NCBI GenBank assembly: GCA_963377175.1
Contig: CAUJNA010001425.1
Span: 1-64,000 of the forward strand
Reading direction: 5' to 3'
Length of the DNA stretch: 64,000 bases
Source: Effrenium voratum
Taxonomy: Eukaryota > Sar > Dinophyceae > Suessiales > Symbiodiniaceae
Shown here: positions 29,307 through 40,377 of the stretch, in pieces
Layout: each line of letters begins with the position of its first letter
How positions within the stretch are numbered: position 1 is the first letter of the stretch
Program-made: the position numbers and the translations under genes
Notes under the pieces: generated by a model
Seen by the model: the letters and a program-made list of their open reading frames with translations, nothing else
Told to the model about the DNA's origin: nothing
The model's database searches: none

Positions 29307-30359
29307 ATCTTCCGGAACTGCACGGCGAAATGCGCGCGACAAGAAAAAGCAACGGTCGAAGCGCCATGCTTGCACACTGGGATGGGACGTGTCCATCCAG
29401 TCGTGACACCAAGTGCCTGACAAAGTCCCCTCTGCACCCTCTGCCTCCCAAGCATCTTGCCAGCGCTCCTGATAGCGCTCAGGCATCTTCTCTGAGGCAT
29501 GCGTATTAGTGTCCCCGGCAAAAATGCAGCCGCCCACCGGCAAAGCTTCCAGGGCATTCCAAACTACTTCCATTTCCGAGGCTCGCTGCGCTGCAAACTC
29601 TGCGCTGGCGGTGCAGTGCGCAGTGGCAAGCGCCAAGCATGCTCCGTTTTTGGTTACCTGCACTTGAACATGCAGTAAGTGCCGGACGCCTGCAGCTGTC
29701 AAAGGTACGACTCCCACACGAAGCCGCGTCACCGTAGCGTTGCGCAAGAGCATGCGCACATCAAAGCCTTCCAGCGTGCTGTGGCCACGCTGCGCGGGAC
29801 TCACTACATCGTAACCTAACTCGCGGCCCGCAGACAAGATAGCAGGAAGAGTGCTGGGCGTCACCTCTTGCATGCAAAACACATCATACTCGCCAATCCT
29901 GGCGCGAAGGCGCTGCTGGAACAAGTTCAAGCTGCCTACAGCAAGGTCAAAGACTTCTTCTGAGATAAGTCTCCGACCAGTGTCGCCTTCAAGCTGCCCT
30001 GCTGCCTGCTCCATGGCCACCTCCACATACACCGGAGGTACCTCCACACCGTGGCCACTGTGTCGGTCGTGCATGTTGCACTTCTCTGTAAGTTTGCGAT
30101 ACCACTTTCGACGCACGCGTCTGACCAGCTGGCAATTGTTGGTCATGAGCAATGCCTTTTGCTCTGTGCCTATGCGGCAGGGGTGCCACTCTGCTTGTGC
30201 CAAAAGTGCCTCCAAATCTTGCAACAGTGCCTTTTCTTGGCAAGTCAAATGAACAATTTTTCGCTTTCCGGCACCGTCTTTCACGTACGCCATGCGAGTG
30301 GGACTAGGAAACACTCGTGCAAAATCTGCATCCACTGGCAAGGCTTGCTGGGAAAACTG

Positions 30360-30391
30360 CTCCCTGGCGGCCAGAAAAGGCGCACCAGGAG
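30360..30391 (-). repeat. AGAAAA hairpin, copy 26, in coding frame
   Basis: Inner stem GCC/GGC. Outer CTCC-C-TGG pairs with CCAGGAG with one bulge. Confidence 0.9.
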
Positions 30392-31103
30392 GCTCCTGCT
30401 GGGATGCTGCTGGCGCAGCTTCTGGTTGCAAACGCGCACGCTTGCGCGCAGGCTGCGCAGTCTCCTTGACACGGGATAGCTCCAAGTCTTCGGATCCGTC
30501 AGACTCTGCATCCGAGTGCAAGGGGGAGTCTGCGGCCGTTTTGCGGGCAGGAGCATTTTCAATGTCCTGCTGAGACCATTTCTCCGCTTTGCCGAAGCTC
30601 CAGTCCGTGACATATTCCTCGTGCGCACGGGCAAATTCTTCAGCAGTGCGCACGCTCTCGGAACTAGGCAAACGCCACTCCTCCCTTGCAGGGTCCACGC
30701 GTGGCATCTGCGCCAAAATTGATGGAATGCAAGTGCATGATGCCGCCGGCACCCCACTCGAAGACGCCTTCTCCATCTTCGTACTTCAAGACATGCTTGT
30801 AGAAGAGTTCCATCTTGTAGCCGGTGTACCATGCTACCACCCCTGGATATTTCAACACCAAGCGTCTGTCCAGGGACAGCTTCCTTTCTGCCGGCTCTAG
30901 TGGGTCGGAGCCATGGCGTCGCCGAGTCACGGCGGCGTCGTACTTTTGCAAAATTTGCGCTAAGTCCTGCCAGTGGTAGATGGCAGTCGTCAAGGTCGTG
31001 AAGTGGCAAGGAATTTCTCCCCCTGCTTGCAAGCAACTCAGCGAGTTCTGAAGCTTTTCCAACAAGGCACGCAGCTCTGGGTCTTCGGCTGCAGCTGCAT
31101 CCA

Positions 31104-31300
31104 CAGCGCGGTTAGAAAGGACGCGCGCTGCGTCGCCCACGCGGTCAGAAAAAACGCGCGTAGACGCAGTCACGGCGCGGTCAGGAAAGACGCGCGCTGC
31201 GTCGCCCACACGGTCAGAAAACACACGCGCAGACGCATCCACAGCGCGGTCAGAAAAGACGCGCGCTGTGTCGCCGACGCGGTCAGAAAAGACACGCGCA
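31104..31300 (-). repeat. Array of six AGAAAA hairpins (copies 27-32) in coding frame
   Basis: Copies at 31,104-31,130 (CAGCGCG/CGCGCTG), 31,139-31,161 (ACGCG/CGCGT), 31,175-31,197 (GCGCG/CGCGC), about 31,207-31,229 (damaged), 31,242-31,268 (CAGCGCG/CGCGCTG) and 31,277-31,300. Spacing keeps the frame; the translation is a repeating RVFSDR peptide. Alternate copies have similar arms, suggesting duplication in pairs. Confidence 0.92.
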
Positions 31301-32204
31301 GACGCAGTCTCGGTCACGGCGGAAGCTCCCAAAACAGCCTCAAGTGCATGCTCTGCAGCCACGCATTGCTCCTTCAGTGCCTGCTGCACAGGTGAGTCAG
31401 GCGCCAATGCCTCTTTCTCGGCGCTGACAGCTGTGCGCCACACCTCCAAAACTTGCTCTGCCTTCTGCTCGAGCGTCTCTTGTTCAATCTGCTCTACCAA
31501 AGCTTCAAGATCGCTCCTCTGCTGCAGCTTCTCTTGCGCCGAGCCAATCATGGCTTGCTCGAAAGCAGCAATCACCTTTGTGAACTGAGCTTTCCCCATC
31601 TTCATCAACTCTTCGTTGGTGTACGAAGCACTCGTGTTCAGGCCGACTTGGCGCTTCACAAAGTAAGTTCTTGAGCGTAGTGCCTTATTACGCAGGGCCG
31701 TGTTCAAGGCAAAAAAGTAAAAGCGCGGGTGCGCTTGGAAGCGACCGTCGGCTCGCAGCAGCATGTGTTTGATCCACTCCCAGAAAGAGAGCGGCTGCTG
31801 GTTCTCCGCTCGCTCCTGAACATGGGCCCAGTAGTCCCCCTGTCCCAGCGGAAAGAGTTTGAGGAACCCTGCAGCGATGTAGTACGGGTGATCCTCACGG
31901 ATGAGCACGTTGCGAGACAGCACTGTGGGGGGATCCACAATGGGCAGGCCTGCCACACGACCTGCGCCGTGGCGCTGAAGACTGGCTGAGGCCAGCGCAT
32001 CTGAGCGATGTGCATCGCCCAAGGCATTCCAAAGATCCTCTTGCATCTCTTGCTGCGTTTGCTGCCCCGCCAAGTCTTTGGGAGACCAAAAGCCTTCGGG
32101 AGTCAGCGGCTGCTCCCAGGCCGACAGCTCTTGCACGGCTGTCAACTCATCGTGCAAAATTTGCTCAACTTGGTCGTGTCCCATGCTTGGCTGGTCTGTC
32201 AAAG

Positions 32205-32226
32205 GGCGGTCAGAAAAGACGCACCG
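32205..32226 (-). repeat. AGAAAA hairpin, copy 33
   Basis: GGGCG-GTC-AGAAAA-GAC-G-CACCG. It lies about 70 bp from the frame junction between the two Helitron-like reading frames. Confidence 0.75.
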
Positions 32227-32293
32227 CTGCTGCGAGACTAAGTACCCCACGAGAGTCGAGGTGCTGCAAAGTCCAGCTCGTCGAGCTTTTGTC

Positions 32294-33640
32294 TCAAGCT
32301 ACACCAAGTTTTCTCCATGCGGTCAGCATCACTGACGCTCTCTGGCGGCTCGTGCAAAGCTCGTACTTGCGAGGCCAGCTGCAAAGACAAAGTGCTGAAA
32401 TCCACATCGCAAAGAGCCTCTTTTCGATCTGGGGCCAGATCTGCTGCTGCACTTCCTGCACCTCCAAGCCCTCAGGCTCTGCTCCCTCTTCAGTGTTGGA
32501 GTACTGCTCCAAGTTTGCACGGTTCACGAAGCCGCAGTATCCTTCGGGAGTCAGGCCACCCGGGCGCAACGCCGCGGAGCCTCCATCTTCGACTGGCCGG
32601 CGCAGTCGGTTCAGGGCACGCTCGAGACGCCGGCGCGAGACCAGAAAAGGTACTCGCTGCTTCCTGTGCACATCCTTGCTGCAGCGGCGTATCAGGAGCA
32701 TTTTCATGTCTCCAACTGCAGCAGGAATGTCTCGCACGAACTGCGGGCCGTTTTGAAAAAGGTTGCCCACGTGGCCTCGCAGCTCACACTGGCCCGTGCC
32801 GTACAGCGTAAAGATCCGCACCAAGTGCTGGATCGGGGACAGGATCTCTTCCTCGAAGAAAGTCAGGGCATCGATCTCCGGGAGAGTCTCTCCCGGATCT
32901 GCGTGGTTGGCCGCCGTCAAGCGGAACGGCTCCTTGGGCAACATCGCCTTGGCACGTTCCTTGGCTTCGTGCAAGCAGTTCTCACAGATTGGCTTGCCGG
33001 CTTCCAGCCAATCGGCCTCAGGTGCCCGACAGAAGTTGGTCTTCTGAAACGCTTGGGTCTCGAAGCCTCCGGGCAGGCCACTCTTGCCTTTGCCTGCGGC
33101 AATGCCGAACCAGCCTTCCTTGCAGTAATGGCAGTCCTGAAACTCCATGCTCAGCATGTAGGAGTCCACCTCATGCACACGGTGGAAAAACGGCATTATG
33201 CGGGCTTCGGCGTCCATGCTGTTGCCGTACAACTGCCGTAAGCTCTTTGGCAGCCGAGGCCGCGGCAAGTGGTCCCCTAAAACTGTCTCACTGGCGTGCA
33301 GCTTTGGCTCATGCCATGCCTTTAATGGCATGTGTTCCACTTCGATGAGAAGCGGCTGCAGCGCCCTGCGAACACGCTCTTGGTCCACCAGGGACAGATG
33401 GCACCAAGTTCTCCGGAGGAAATCATAGCCGAAGCGAAAATCATCATCGGCTTTCTTGCCATGGCCGCTGAACAGCTCCTCGGCACAAGTAGCTCGCAGT
33501 GCCTGCAGCTCGGCCTTTCTTTGCTGAAGCATAGTCAAAAACTTTTCGACCAGAGCGGTTTCGGAGACACACAAGTCACGCTCCCAGCCTTGCACGAGTG
33601 CTTCTTTAATGCTGTCTGTATCTTTTGAGAAACATAGCAC
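32294..33640 (-). pseudogene. Helitron-like ORF, zinc-finger and DUF6570-like part
   Basis: About 448 codons. CHYCKEGW and ICENCLHEA Cys pairs (about 33,120 and 32,985) precede ALTFFEEEILSPIQHLVRIF and CELRGHVGNLFQNG (about 32,740-32,880), the pattern of the DUF6570 region found N-terminal to Helitron Rep. The frame ends AWRKLGVA with TGA at 32,294, and the Rep frame takes over in another phase, so the gene is broken or needs recoding. On the 5' side it overlaps the end of the repeat-domain frames. Confidence 0.68.
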
Positions 33641-34535
33641 AAAAGGAAGAGCTTACATCAGCTCCCTGGTCAAGGCTTTGCAATGCCTTCACCAGGGAGC
33701 TCTTTTCTTGAGCTCGCAGCACGGCAGAGTAAGCTTGGACAAAAGCACTCAGCCTTGCAAAGCTTCGTTGAAGGCCGGCCAGAAAAGGCGCAGCCTCCAA
33801 CTTGGACTTGTCACAAAGCACAAACTCCCAGTCTTCTAAATGCTCTTTCTGTCGGCATTCAACAATGCCACGTGCCTGTCGAAGAAATTCTTAGCTTGCT
33901 TCCAACGTGTGTCGGAATTCGCGCGGTTGCTGCTGACAACAGCTGACAAGCTTTGCTTCTGTAGCTGAGCAATTTCAACAGCATTCTGAGCGAAGAAGGC
34001 TTGCACTTCGACAAAGGCAGGAGCACGACGCGATGCTGCAGCTTCTTTGCCGCAGCACTCACTTGACACAACTCAGCTTCCTTTGCAAGCAAAAAATCCT
34101 TTTCCGCAGACGCCAAGCGGTCGCTATAGCGCAGCAGGAAAACACGGCAAAAGCTCGACATTTGAAATTCCTGCATGTGTCGACTCTGCAAAGCTGCCAG
34201 CAAGCTTGGCTTGCTTGAGTATCTTATCGCCTCTGCCGTCTCTGTCAAAAATGCCTCCACGCGGCAAAAACAGCTTGAAGGCCGGCCAGAAAAGGCGCAG
34301 CCTCCAACGTGGACTTGTCACAAAGCACAAACTCCCAGTCTTCCAAAATCTGCTGCTGAGCTGGCTCCAAGCTTGAAAGTTTTCGTCTGCAGAAATTTCT
34401 GGCTCGCTCCCACTCTGGTACCTGACTGCGCCGCTTGCTGTTGAGCAAAGCTGTAAGCGTCGGCTTCTTCATTTGCACAAGCTCCTGCGAGTAGGCTGCC
34501 AAAAACGCCACCGTCTTATCAAATGCGTCTGCCAT
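33606..34535 (-). pseudogene. N-terminal tandem-repeat region of Helitron-like ORF
   Basis: From MADAFDKTVAFLAAYSQELV (ATG at 34,535, GCCATGGC context) the minus strand carries about four diverged copies of a helical unit of about 75-80 residues spread over all three frames: KKPTLTALLNSKRRSQVPEW, KPSLLAALQSRHMQEFQMSS, KQSLSAVVSSNRANSDTRWK, KSSLVKALQSLDQGAD. Two copies are followed by LCDKS-LEAAPFLAGLQ, where APFLAGL is encoded by an AGAAAA hairpin. The frame changes mean a decayed gene or unrecognised introns. Joining to the DUF6570 part is inferred from order and strand. Confidence 0.55.
33770..34305 (-). repeat. AGAAAA hairpins, copies 34-35, GCC/GGC type
   Basis: 33,770-33,798 and 34,277-34,305 share GAAGGCCG pairing with CAGCCTCC and the GCC/GGC inner stem. 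They are copies of one another, duplicated together with the surrounding protein repeat. Confidence 0.88.
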
Positions 34536-34542
34536 GGCGTCC

Positions 34543-34567
34543 GGAGCGGTCAGAAAAGACGCGCTCC
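34543..34567 (-). repeat. AGAAAA hairpin, copy 36, at gene 5' end
   Basis: GGAGCG-GTC-AGAAAA-GAC-G-CGCTCC, fully paired, 7 bp before the ATG at 34,535. About 80 bp further out there is a T9-AG tract in sense. Confidence 0.92.
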
Positions 34568-34964
34568 ACCGTGCGGGATACACAAGGAAACGATGTCACT
34601 GGCATGTGTCTGTGGAAGTATATGCGTTCTGTGGGAACACAAACTAAAAAAAAACATCAAGAGGTTGTCCGCCTGAGCGTGATGCTGGTAGGTCGGCTGG
34701 TGACAAACAACAAACTAGAACATTAACATGTTCTCGGCCTGTGTGTGGTGCTGGTGGGAGTGCTGGTGAAAGTGTAGTGGTGGTAGTGGTGGTGGTGATG
34801 TGAGTTGCCGCTCCGCGATTGAAGCCGGGACATGAACAAACATGAACAGTTTCTTGGTGATGCTAGTGATGCTGGTGACGAAAACCGGGACATTGAACAA
34901 ACATGACATACGCGGAGCAACTGACAAGACAGAGCCGAAACGCCACACGGTCACAGCGACTCTT
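34568..34964. other. Upstream flank of island, no gene
   Basis: Contains an A9 run (about 34,645, poly-T followed by AG in minus sense) and GTGATGCTGGT-type repeats. No reading frame is supported. Confidence 0.4.
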
Positions 34965-35115
34965 TCTCCCTATCTATCTATCTATCTGTCTATCTACCTA
35001 TCTATCTGCCTGTCTACCTCTCTATCTATCTGTCTACTTGTCTCTCTATCTTTCCAGCTTTCTATCTATCTATCTATCTTCTATCTGTCTGTCTGTCTAT
35101 CTATCTATAACTCAA
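34965..35115. repeat. CTAT/CTGT microsatellite
   Basis: Tandem TATC and TGTC words. Confidence 0.92.
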
Positions 35116-35127
35116 CAGGGCAGCGTA

Positions 35128-35565
35128 GGATGCCTTGCGCGTTGCCATTCCAATGCGTTTTACCACTGCCAAGCTTTCCATCTTAGAAATGTTTTTTCCA
35201 AATTGGATTTTGCGCGTTGCCATTCCAATGTGTTTTACCACTGTCAAGCTACATTGCATCTTAAAAACGCGCACCGCGCGCAGGCGCCACGCATTTTTTC
35301 CAAGCCTTGCGCGTTGCCATTCCAATGCGTTTTACCGCTGTCAAGCTACATTGCATCTTAATGCGATTTTTGAAAGTTGGAGCTTCCAAAAGTAGCCCGA
35401 CCCTCTCAGGTTTTTACGATTTTGACTTCCAAATGTGCACCGCGCGCAGGCCGCGTGCGATTTTTGAAAGTTGGAGCTTCCAAAAGTAGCTGTAGTGTTT
35501 TTACGATTTTGACTTCCAGTGCACCGCGCGCAGGCCGCGTGCGATTTTTTGCCAGCAATTCCGAC
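35128..35565. repeat. Dispersed tandem repeats of two kinds
   Basis: Three to four copies of a unit containing GCGCGTTGCCATTCCAATG and TTTTACCACTG, then two to three copies of a unit containing TTTTTGAAAGTTGGAGCTTC and CACCGCGCGCAGGC. Noncoding. Confidence 0.85.
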
Positions 35566-35649
35566 CAAAGGCTCCGCACCCGCCGCTTTACCGAAGTAAC
35601 TTCTGGGCCGTCTGGAGGCTCAAAACATTGAAAAATACAGCATTTCGCG

Positions 35650-36259
35650 ACCTTTCTTTTCGGCTTCATCTTTCTTTCTTTTCTCTTTCTTCATCTTCTT
35701 CTCTTTCTTCTCTCTCTCTCTCTCTCTCTCTGTCTCTCGCTCTGTCTCTGCTCTTTGTTTCTTCTGTCATTTTGTCTTTATCTTTCTTTCTTTCTTTTTT
35801 TCTTTCTTTCTTTCTTTATCTCTTTCTTTCTTTCTTTCTTTCTCTCTTTAGCGTTTCACTTTCTACCTTCCTACTTTGGATGCAGGTGTTCTATGCCAGG
35901 CAGCATCGCTCCCCTTTAGCCTCCTATAGCTTTAGCCATAGCTTTCATAGGAAGCCCTCTTCTTCTTTTCCTACTTCCTATGGGTTTCCTACCTATTCGA
36001 TTCCTATAGGTTCCTATAGGTTCCTACGAGCTCCCCCGGCCACTTCCATGAGGTGTTCTATGCTTTTGTTGCAATATTGCGGCAACCATGGAGCAATTTT
36101 GAATCAATATTGCGGCAACGAGACTCAACCATGGATCACAAGCTCTCTTTAGTTGGATTCTATTCTACCTCTCCTGGCACTTTCTTTTCCAGCATCTTGA
36201 CCTCGATTCGTCTAAAACGCTGCATGTTTCTGCACGCGCTTTGGCTCCAGGTTGCATTT

Positions 36260-36323
<64 letters not shown>

Positions 36324-36483
36324 TTACCCCTTGTTTTCTTTTTTTTTCTTTCTTTCTTATGCGACAGCCAAATATCTCATTATCACACACAAGACTTCTG
36401 TCATCTCTGCTTACTCTCACACCAATCTAAAGCTTCCCAACTTGCAGCTGGAACATGCAGACCCTTCCAGTAGTCTTTCTATT

Positions 36484-36563
<80 letters not shown>

Positions 36564-37345
36564 TATTTCTCTCTTTCTCTCTTTCTCTCTTTCGCTCGTT
36601 CTCTCCTTATTTCCTTCTTTATTTCTTTCTTTCTTTTCTTTTCTTTTCCTTTCCTTTTTCTTTTCTTTCTTTGCTTTTCTTTTCTTTTCTTTTCTGTTCT
36701 TTTCTTTTCTTTTCTTTTCTTTTATTTTTTTTCTGTTCTTTTCTTTTCTTTGCTTTTCCTTTCTTTTCTTTTCTTTTGTTTTATTTTCTTTTCTTTTCTT
36801 TCTTTTCTGTTTTTTTCTTTTCTTTCTTTTCTGTTCTTTTCTTTTCTTTTTTGTTTCTTCTTTTATTTTCTTTTCTTTTCTTTTCTTTTCTTTTCTTTTC
36901 TTTCCTTTCTTTCTTGTCTTTTCTTTCTTTTCTTTCTTTCTTTCTTGCTTTCTTTCTTTCTTTCCTTATTTCTTTCCTTCTCTCCTGCTCTTTTTCTCTC
37001 TTTCTCTTGTTCTCTCTTGCTCTTTGTCTTTCTTTTGTTTGTTCTTTCTTTCGTTCTTTCTTTTTGTTACTTAAGTATTTATGTAATTTGCTTCCTTCTT
37101 TATTTATTTATTTCCTTCCTTCCTGCCTTCCTTCTTCCTTTTTTCTGTCTTCCTTTCCTTCTTTCCTTCTTTCTTTCTTTTCTTTCGCTGGCTCTCTCTC
37201 TCTCTCTCCCTATCTATCTGTCTATCTATCTGGCATCTAGCTAGCTAAAAACCTTTCTATGGTTGCATCTTTTTCCATCTATCCATCTAACGTTCTTTCT
37301 TTCGACTTCTCTATCTAGCGCTTTTGGATCTCTATCTATCTGTCT
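35650..37345. repeat. Pyrimidine tract with (CTTT)n microsatellites
   Basis: A pyrimidine-rich stretch of about 1.7 kb with long CTTT arrays (about 36,257-36,325 and 36,485-36,565), TTTTC arrays (36,640-36,910) and CTAT arrays (37,200-37,370). Long Phe/Ser/Leu frames are artefacts. A non-repetitive island at 35,880-36,250 resembles the 58.4 kb inverted-repeat element. Confidence 0.95.
36140..36262. mobile_element. Relative of the 58.4 kb inverted-repeat element
   Basis: Shares CTCTCTTTAG, TGGATTCTATTCTACCT, ATTCG-TCTAAAACGC and GGCTCCAGGTTGCATTT, in the same order, with 58,443-58,727, but lacks the long perfect terminal repeats. A diverged or internally deleted copy. Confidence 0.5.
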
Positions 37346-39639
37346 ATCTATCTACCCATCTATCTTCTCGACACATCTATCCATCCTATACCTTTCTTTG
37401 CGTTGTTGCTTTTTGTGCAGCCCTCTGACACTGCTGCGCCGCTCCACGAAATCTGTCTTGCTTCCAGCCCGTCGCTCGCAGAGCAGCATGCTCCGCCTCA
37501 CTCGCAGACGGTCGACGATGTCGCTGTGCTCTCGGTCGGCACTGTTTGCGAGAGCTCGCCATGGACGCCTGGAGATAAGAGAGTGACAGCGTGATGCGAC
37601 AGCCAAATTTCACCACACAATGCATTTTACCACACAATGCTCCCAAGCGCTGGAACATCGACCCTTAGTACTCCTATCTCCTTCCTTTTGCCTCTACGTG
37701 CTGCTGCGGGCTGCAAATTGAATAGGTCACCCTGCCTTGTCCGCTGAGCCGTGACAGTTTCGGCCCCAAAGCCGACTGGACCTCGCAACACACAACACCC
37801 TCAAGCCTCTCAAAAACAAATAAAAAATATCTGCCAGGGCCCAAAAACCCTTCCTCCTTGTCAAGAAGCAAGAAGCGACTGTTCCCACCTTCCTGGAAGC
37901 CTTGTGACATGGAATCGCTCGCCTCGTCATCGCGCCAGCTGTGCTTCTTGAGCTCCTCAAGACCCAATCTGGTTCGCGAGTTATAGCTCTGCCTTGAACG
38001 TAGGACATGTTGGAGGAATGCCAAGAGCTCTGGCGAAAAGCCATGAATTCGATGATGGCTGCCAGAAACAAAACGAGGATGTTAAAACTTGGTCAGCAAA
38101 CATCCTCAAAATCACCCCCCCCCCCCATGCTTGGGTTTCTTCTGGCCATCTGAGTCACAATCAAAACCCCGTATTAAAATCGTCCCAGAACCAAAGAATT
38201 ATGAAGCCGGACATCTGCACCTATTTCTGGCTGGCACTGCCCCTTACTAACCAGATCAATCCCCGGGTTTGGATTGTGGATCTGGGCGTGGGTCAAAAAA
38301 AAAGAGGTGCCCAAGTTGGAACCCCGGCAAGTGGCAGCATGGACAAAAAACCCGCGGTGCCCTTAGCCTTTTTGACCCATCTGACCAAAGCGGCCGAAAG
38401 CCGAAGGTCGGGGCCTTGCGGTGCTCGCTGAGCAGCCGCCCGTGCAAGGCCTCGAGCTCCGCGGCCAGCGTGGCCTCGCGAAAAGGCGGTCTTTTGGCGC
38501 TTGAGCAGGTCTTCCGGGTGTAAACCCCCCCGGAAAAACAACATGGGTTTAGGGTTTAGGGTTAAAAGAAGAAAAAGAAGAAACAAAAACTTAAGTTTGA
38601 TCCTGGGACATAGCCTCATTTTGACCCAATGATCCAAGTCAGCCTCTAAGTTGCGAGGTAACATCAGAAACAACCCCCATTTCCGGACTTTGACAACCAG
38701 AAACCGTCCAAAATAATGATTTTAGGAGGATGGGCTAGGGAAACTCCAAGGAGTTGCGCAGAGGATTGCTTGGTCGGAAGCCTGATGGTTGTTTTGAGGA
38801 TTCGCTCAAAAGTCCCTAAGCCCGGCAATCTCATAACGCTGGGTTTGGATGAAAAGTGGCAACTGGGTCCTGCAGCTTGTGTTTGCCGTGGTCTAAAGAA
38901 GACAAAGCTAGAAAAACAAACCAAAAACAACGCACCTGGCAGCAATTGCTGGCAAATCCGCTCAGCTTTTCCCGGCTTTCGCTGCAAAGAACCTGCGTTG
39001 TGTCTAGACCTCTGGCAAAGGGGGGTGCGTCCACATGCATCGAAGGTTGCAATTTGCCTAGATTCGCTCTATATTTTTGAGCTACTGCAAATGCGCACTT
39101 GATTCAACACATCCCCAGCATCATCACTTTCCACTTGAAACGTGTTTGTCCTGTTTGCTGTGCGTGTGTGTGTGTGTGTGTGTGGGTGTGTGTGCTTGTC
39201 CTGTGGGAAACTTGCAAAAAGCTTTTGGCCCTCTGCATCCCCGGCATCCCCAGCTTTGGTCTCCAGTGCTGCTGATGATGTTTGGAAATTGATGCTGGCT
39301 TGATAATTTCGTGTGATAGCCTGGATTGGACGTGCGCGTTTTCCTTGCTTCCATTTTTCTCAGGAAAAAGTCACTTTTGGCATTGCCATGGAACTCAGAC
39401 AGCTTTTGCTGTGAGTAGCGTCAACATTGTTGCGCTGTCTCTTTTACCGGCGAGGGACGTTCGAATCAGCGCGGTTGTGTTGTTCGTGACCTTAGTGTGC
39501 GATTTGTCTAGTGTAAACAAACCACACTGCAACTATGTAAAGGGTCCCTTTGACTGAGTTGCAAATCCGCGATCTCCGGACCTGCAGTGCTTTGGGCTGT
39601 CGGCCGCACACTATCAGGCTCCGTGACCGACCAAAACTT
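37346..39639. other. No gene recognised
   Basis: Mostly unassigned. Contains a C13 run (about 38,117), a short TTTAGGG run (38,545-38,563) and a TG microsatellite (about 39,164-39,195). Short open frames lack motifs. Confidence 0.45.
38545..38563. repeat. Interstitial TTTAGGG telomere-like run
   Basis: GGGTTTAGGGTTTAGGGTT. Two to three units of the plant/alga-type telomere repeat, also reported for dinoflagellates. Too short to be a chromosome end. Confidence 0.7.
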
Positions 39640-39850
39640 GTATTGTCCAGACAAATGCAGGGTGTCGCAAGCGCACTATTCAGAGCCCGAAGCATCGTGC
39701 GCAACTGGCGTAGCCTTGCCTCGTAGCGATCCGCAGGAGGGGCTGACATACCGTCGTTGATGCGGCGGTTGAACTCTCTGGCCAACAAAACAACTCGCAA
39801 AAAACCCTTCAATTCAGTGGCGAGCACATGCGAGCGCTGGCTCCCGTGAG
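39640..39850 (-). CDS. Possible exon of an unknown host gene
   Basis: The minus frame contains VLATELKGFLRVVLLAREFN and RYEARLRQLRTMLRALNSAL, helical and protein-like, unlike the surrounding low-complexity DNA. No start, splice junctions or family recognised. Weak. Confidence 0.25.
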
Positions 39851-40377
39851 ATAATAGTCCATTTGTCCATAGCCATGATGCAACTGTTTTTGCTTTACAG
39901 CTGTTTCGGGGGCTTGAGCCGAGAACTTGACAACACCAAATCGTGAGCACTGCTCATAAGGCTTGCAGGTTCTTCCCCGCTGAGAAGTAAGAGTTGTTTG
40001 TTTACAAGTACACAAAGTGCCATTTGGCACTGCCCGGCCGTGCCATGTTCAGATTGGACCCTCCTCAGTCAATATCACTTTGTGGAAACGCTCGCATGAT
40101 GTCGATATCCGAGAGGCATGTTGATAAGTGTGACAAAGATCCAACAAAGTTGCCTCGCGCACACATGTCAGCTCGTTTGTAAACAAAGATGTTGTGTCAT
40201 GTAACACAATCAACGGTCAATTGTGCTGCGTAAGCGAATAAGGTCAAAGAATTGTCGACAACGTCAACAAACAACAAAAGCTGACAGGCCAAGCCTCGGG
40301 CGCCTTCAATACTCCACGCAATGCAACATGCATATCAAAGTGCAAAAACTCAATGTCCAAAATGGCGCATGGTGCAT

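Larger units (their letters stand above)
28873..30776 (-). pseudogene. Helitron-like ORF, C-terminal endonuclease (EEP) part
   Basis: Endonuclease/exonuclease/phosphatase fold, as found in Helentron/Helitron2 proteins and AP-endonuclease-type retroelement nucleases; it would nick DNA. Motifs in order: YDVFCMQEVTPS (metal-binding Glu), CIFAGDTNTHASE (GDxN), WRFDRCFF, then, after a frameshift near 29,200, GMSDHACISSRF (terminal SDH). Two AGAAAA hairpins sit between RFD and SDH, exactly where the frame is lost. The 5' part continues the Rep in a different frame (SILAQMPRVDPAREEW), overlapping the upstream reading frame by about 110 bp. Confidence 0.78.
30664..32289 (-). pseudogene. Helitron-like ORF, Helitron_like_N and HUH Rep part
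   Basis: Rolling-circle transposase region. FLKLFPLGQGDYWAHVQ then WEWIKHMLLRADGRFQAHPR and FFALNTALRNKALRS (about 31,660-31,860) match the Helitron helicase-like N-terminal domain. HFTTLTTAIYHWQDL corresponds to Rep motif 1, and GGIMHLHSI (about 30,725-30,745) is the HUH metal-binding pair. The frame stops soon after (30,664), and the continuation is in the overlapping downstream frame. Between the two domains six hairpins encode an ARVFSDR repeat. The frame is open to about 32,289, where it meets the preceding reading frame with a shift. Tyrosines of Rep motif 3 were not confidently placed. Confidence 0.78.

Noticed and set aside
36241..37244. Long Phe/Ser/Leu open frames resembling membrane proteins
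   Set aside because: Pure translation of CTTT and TTTTC microsatellites.
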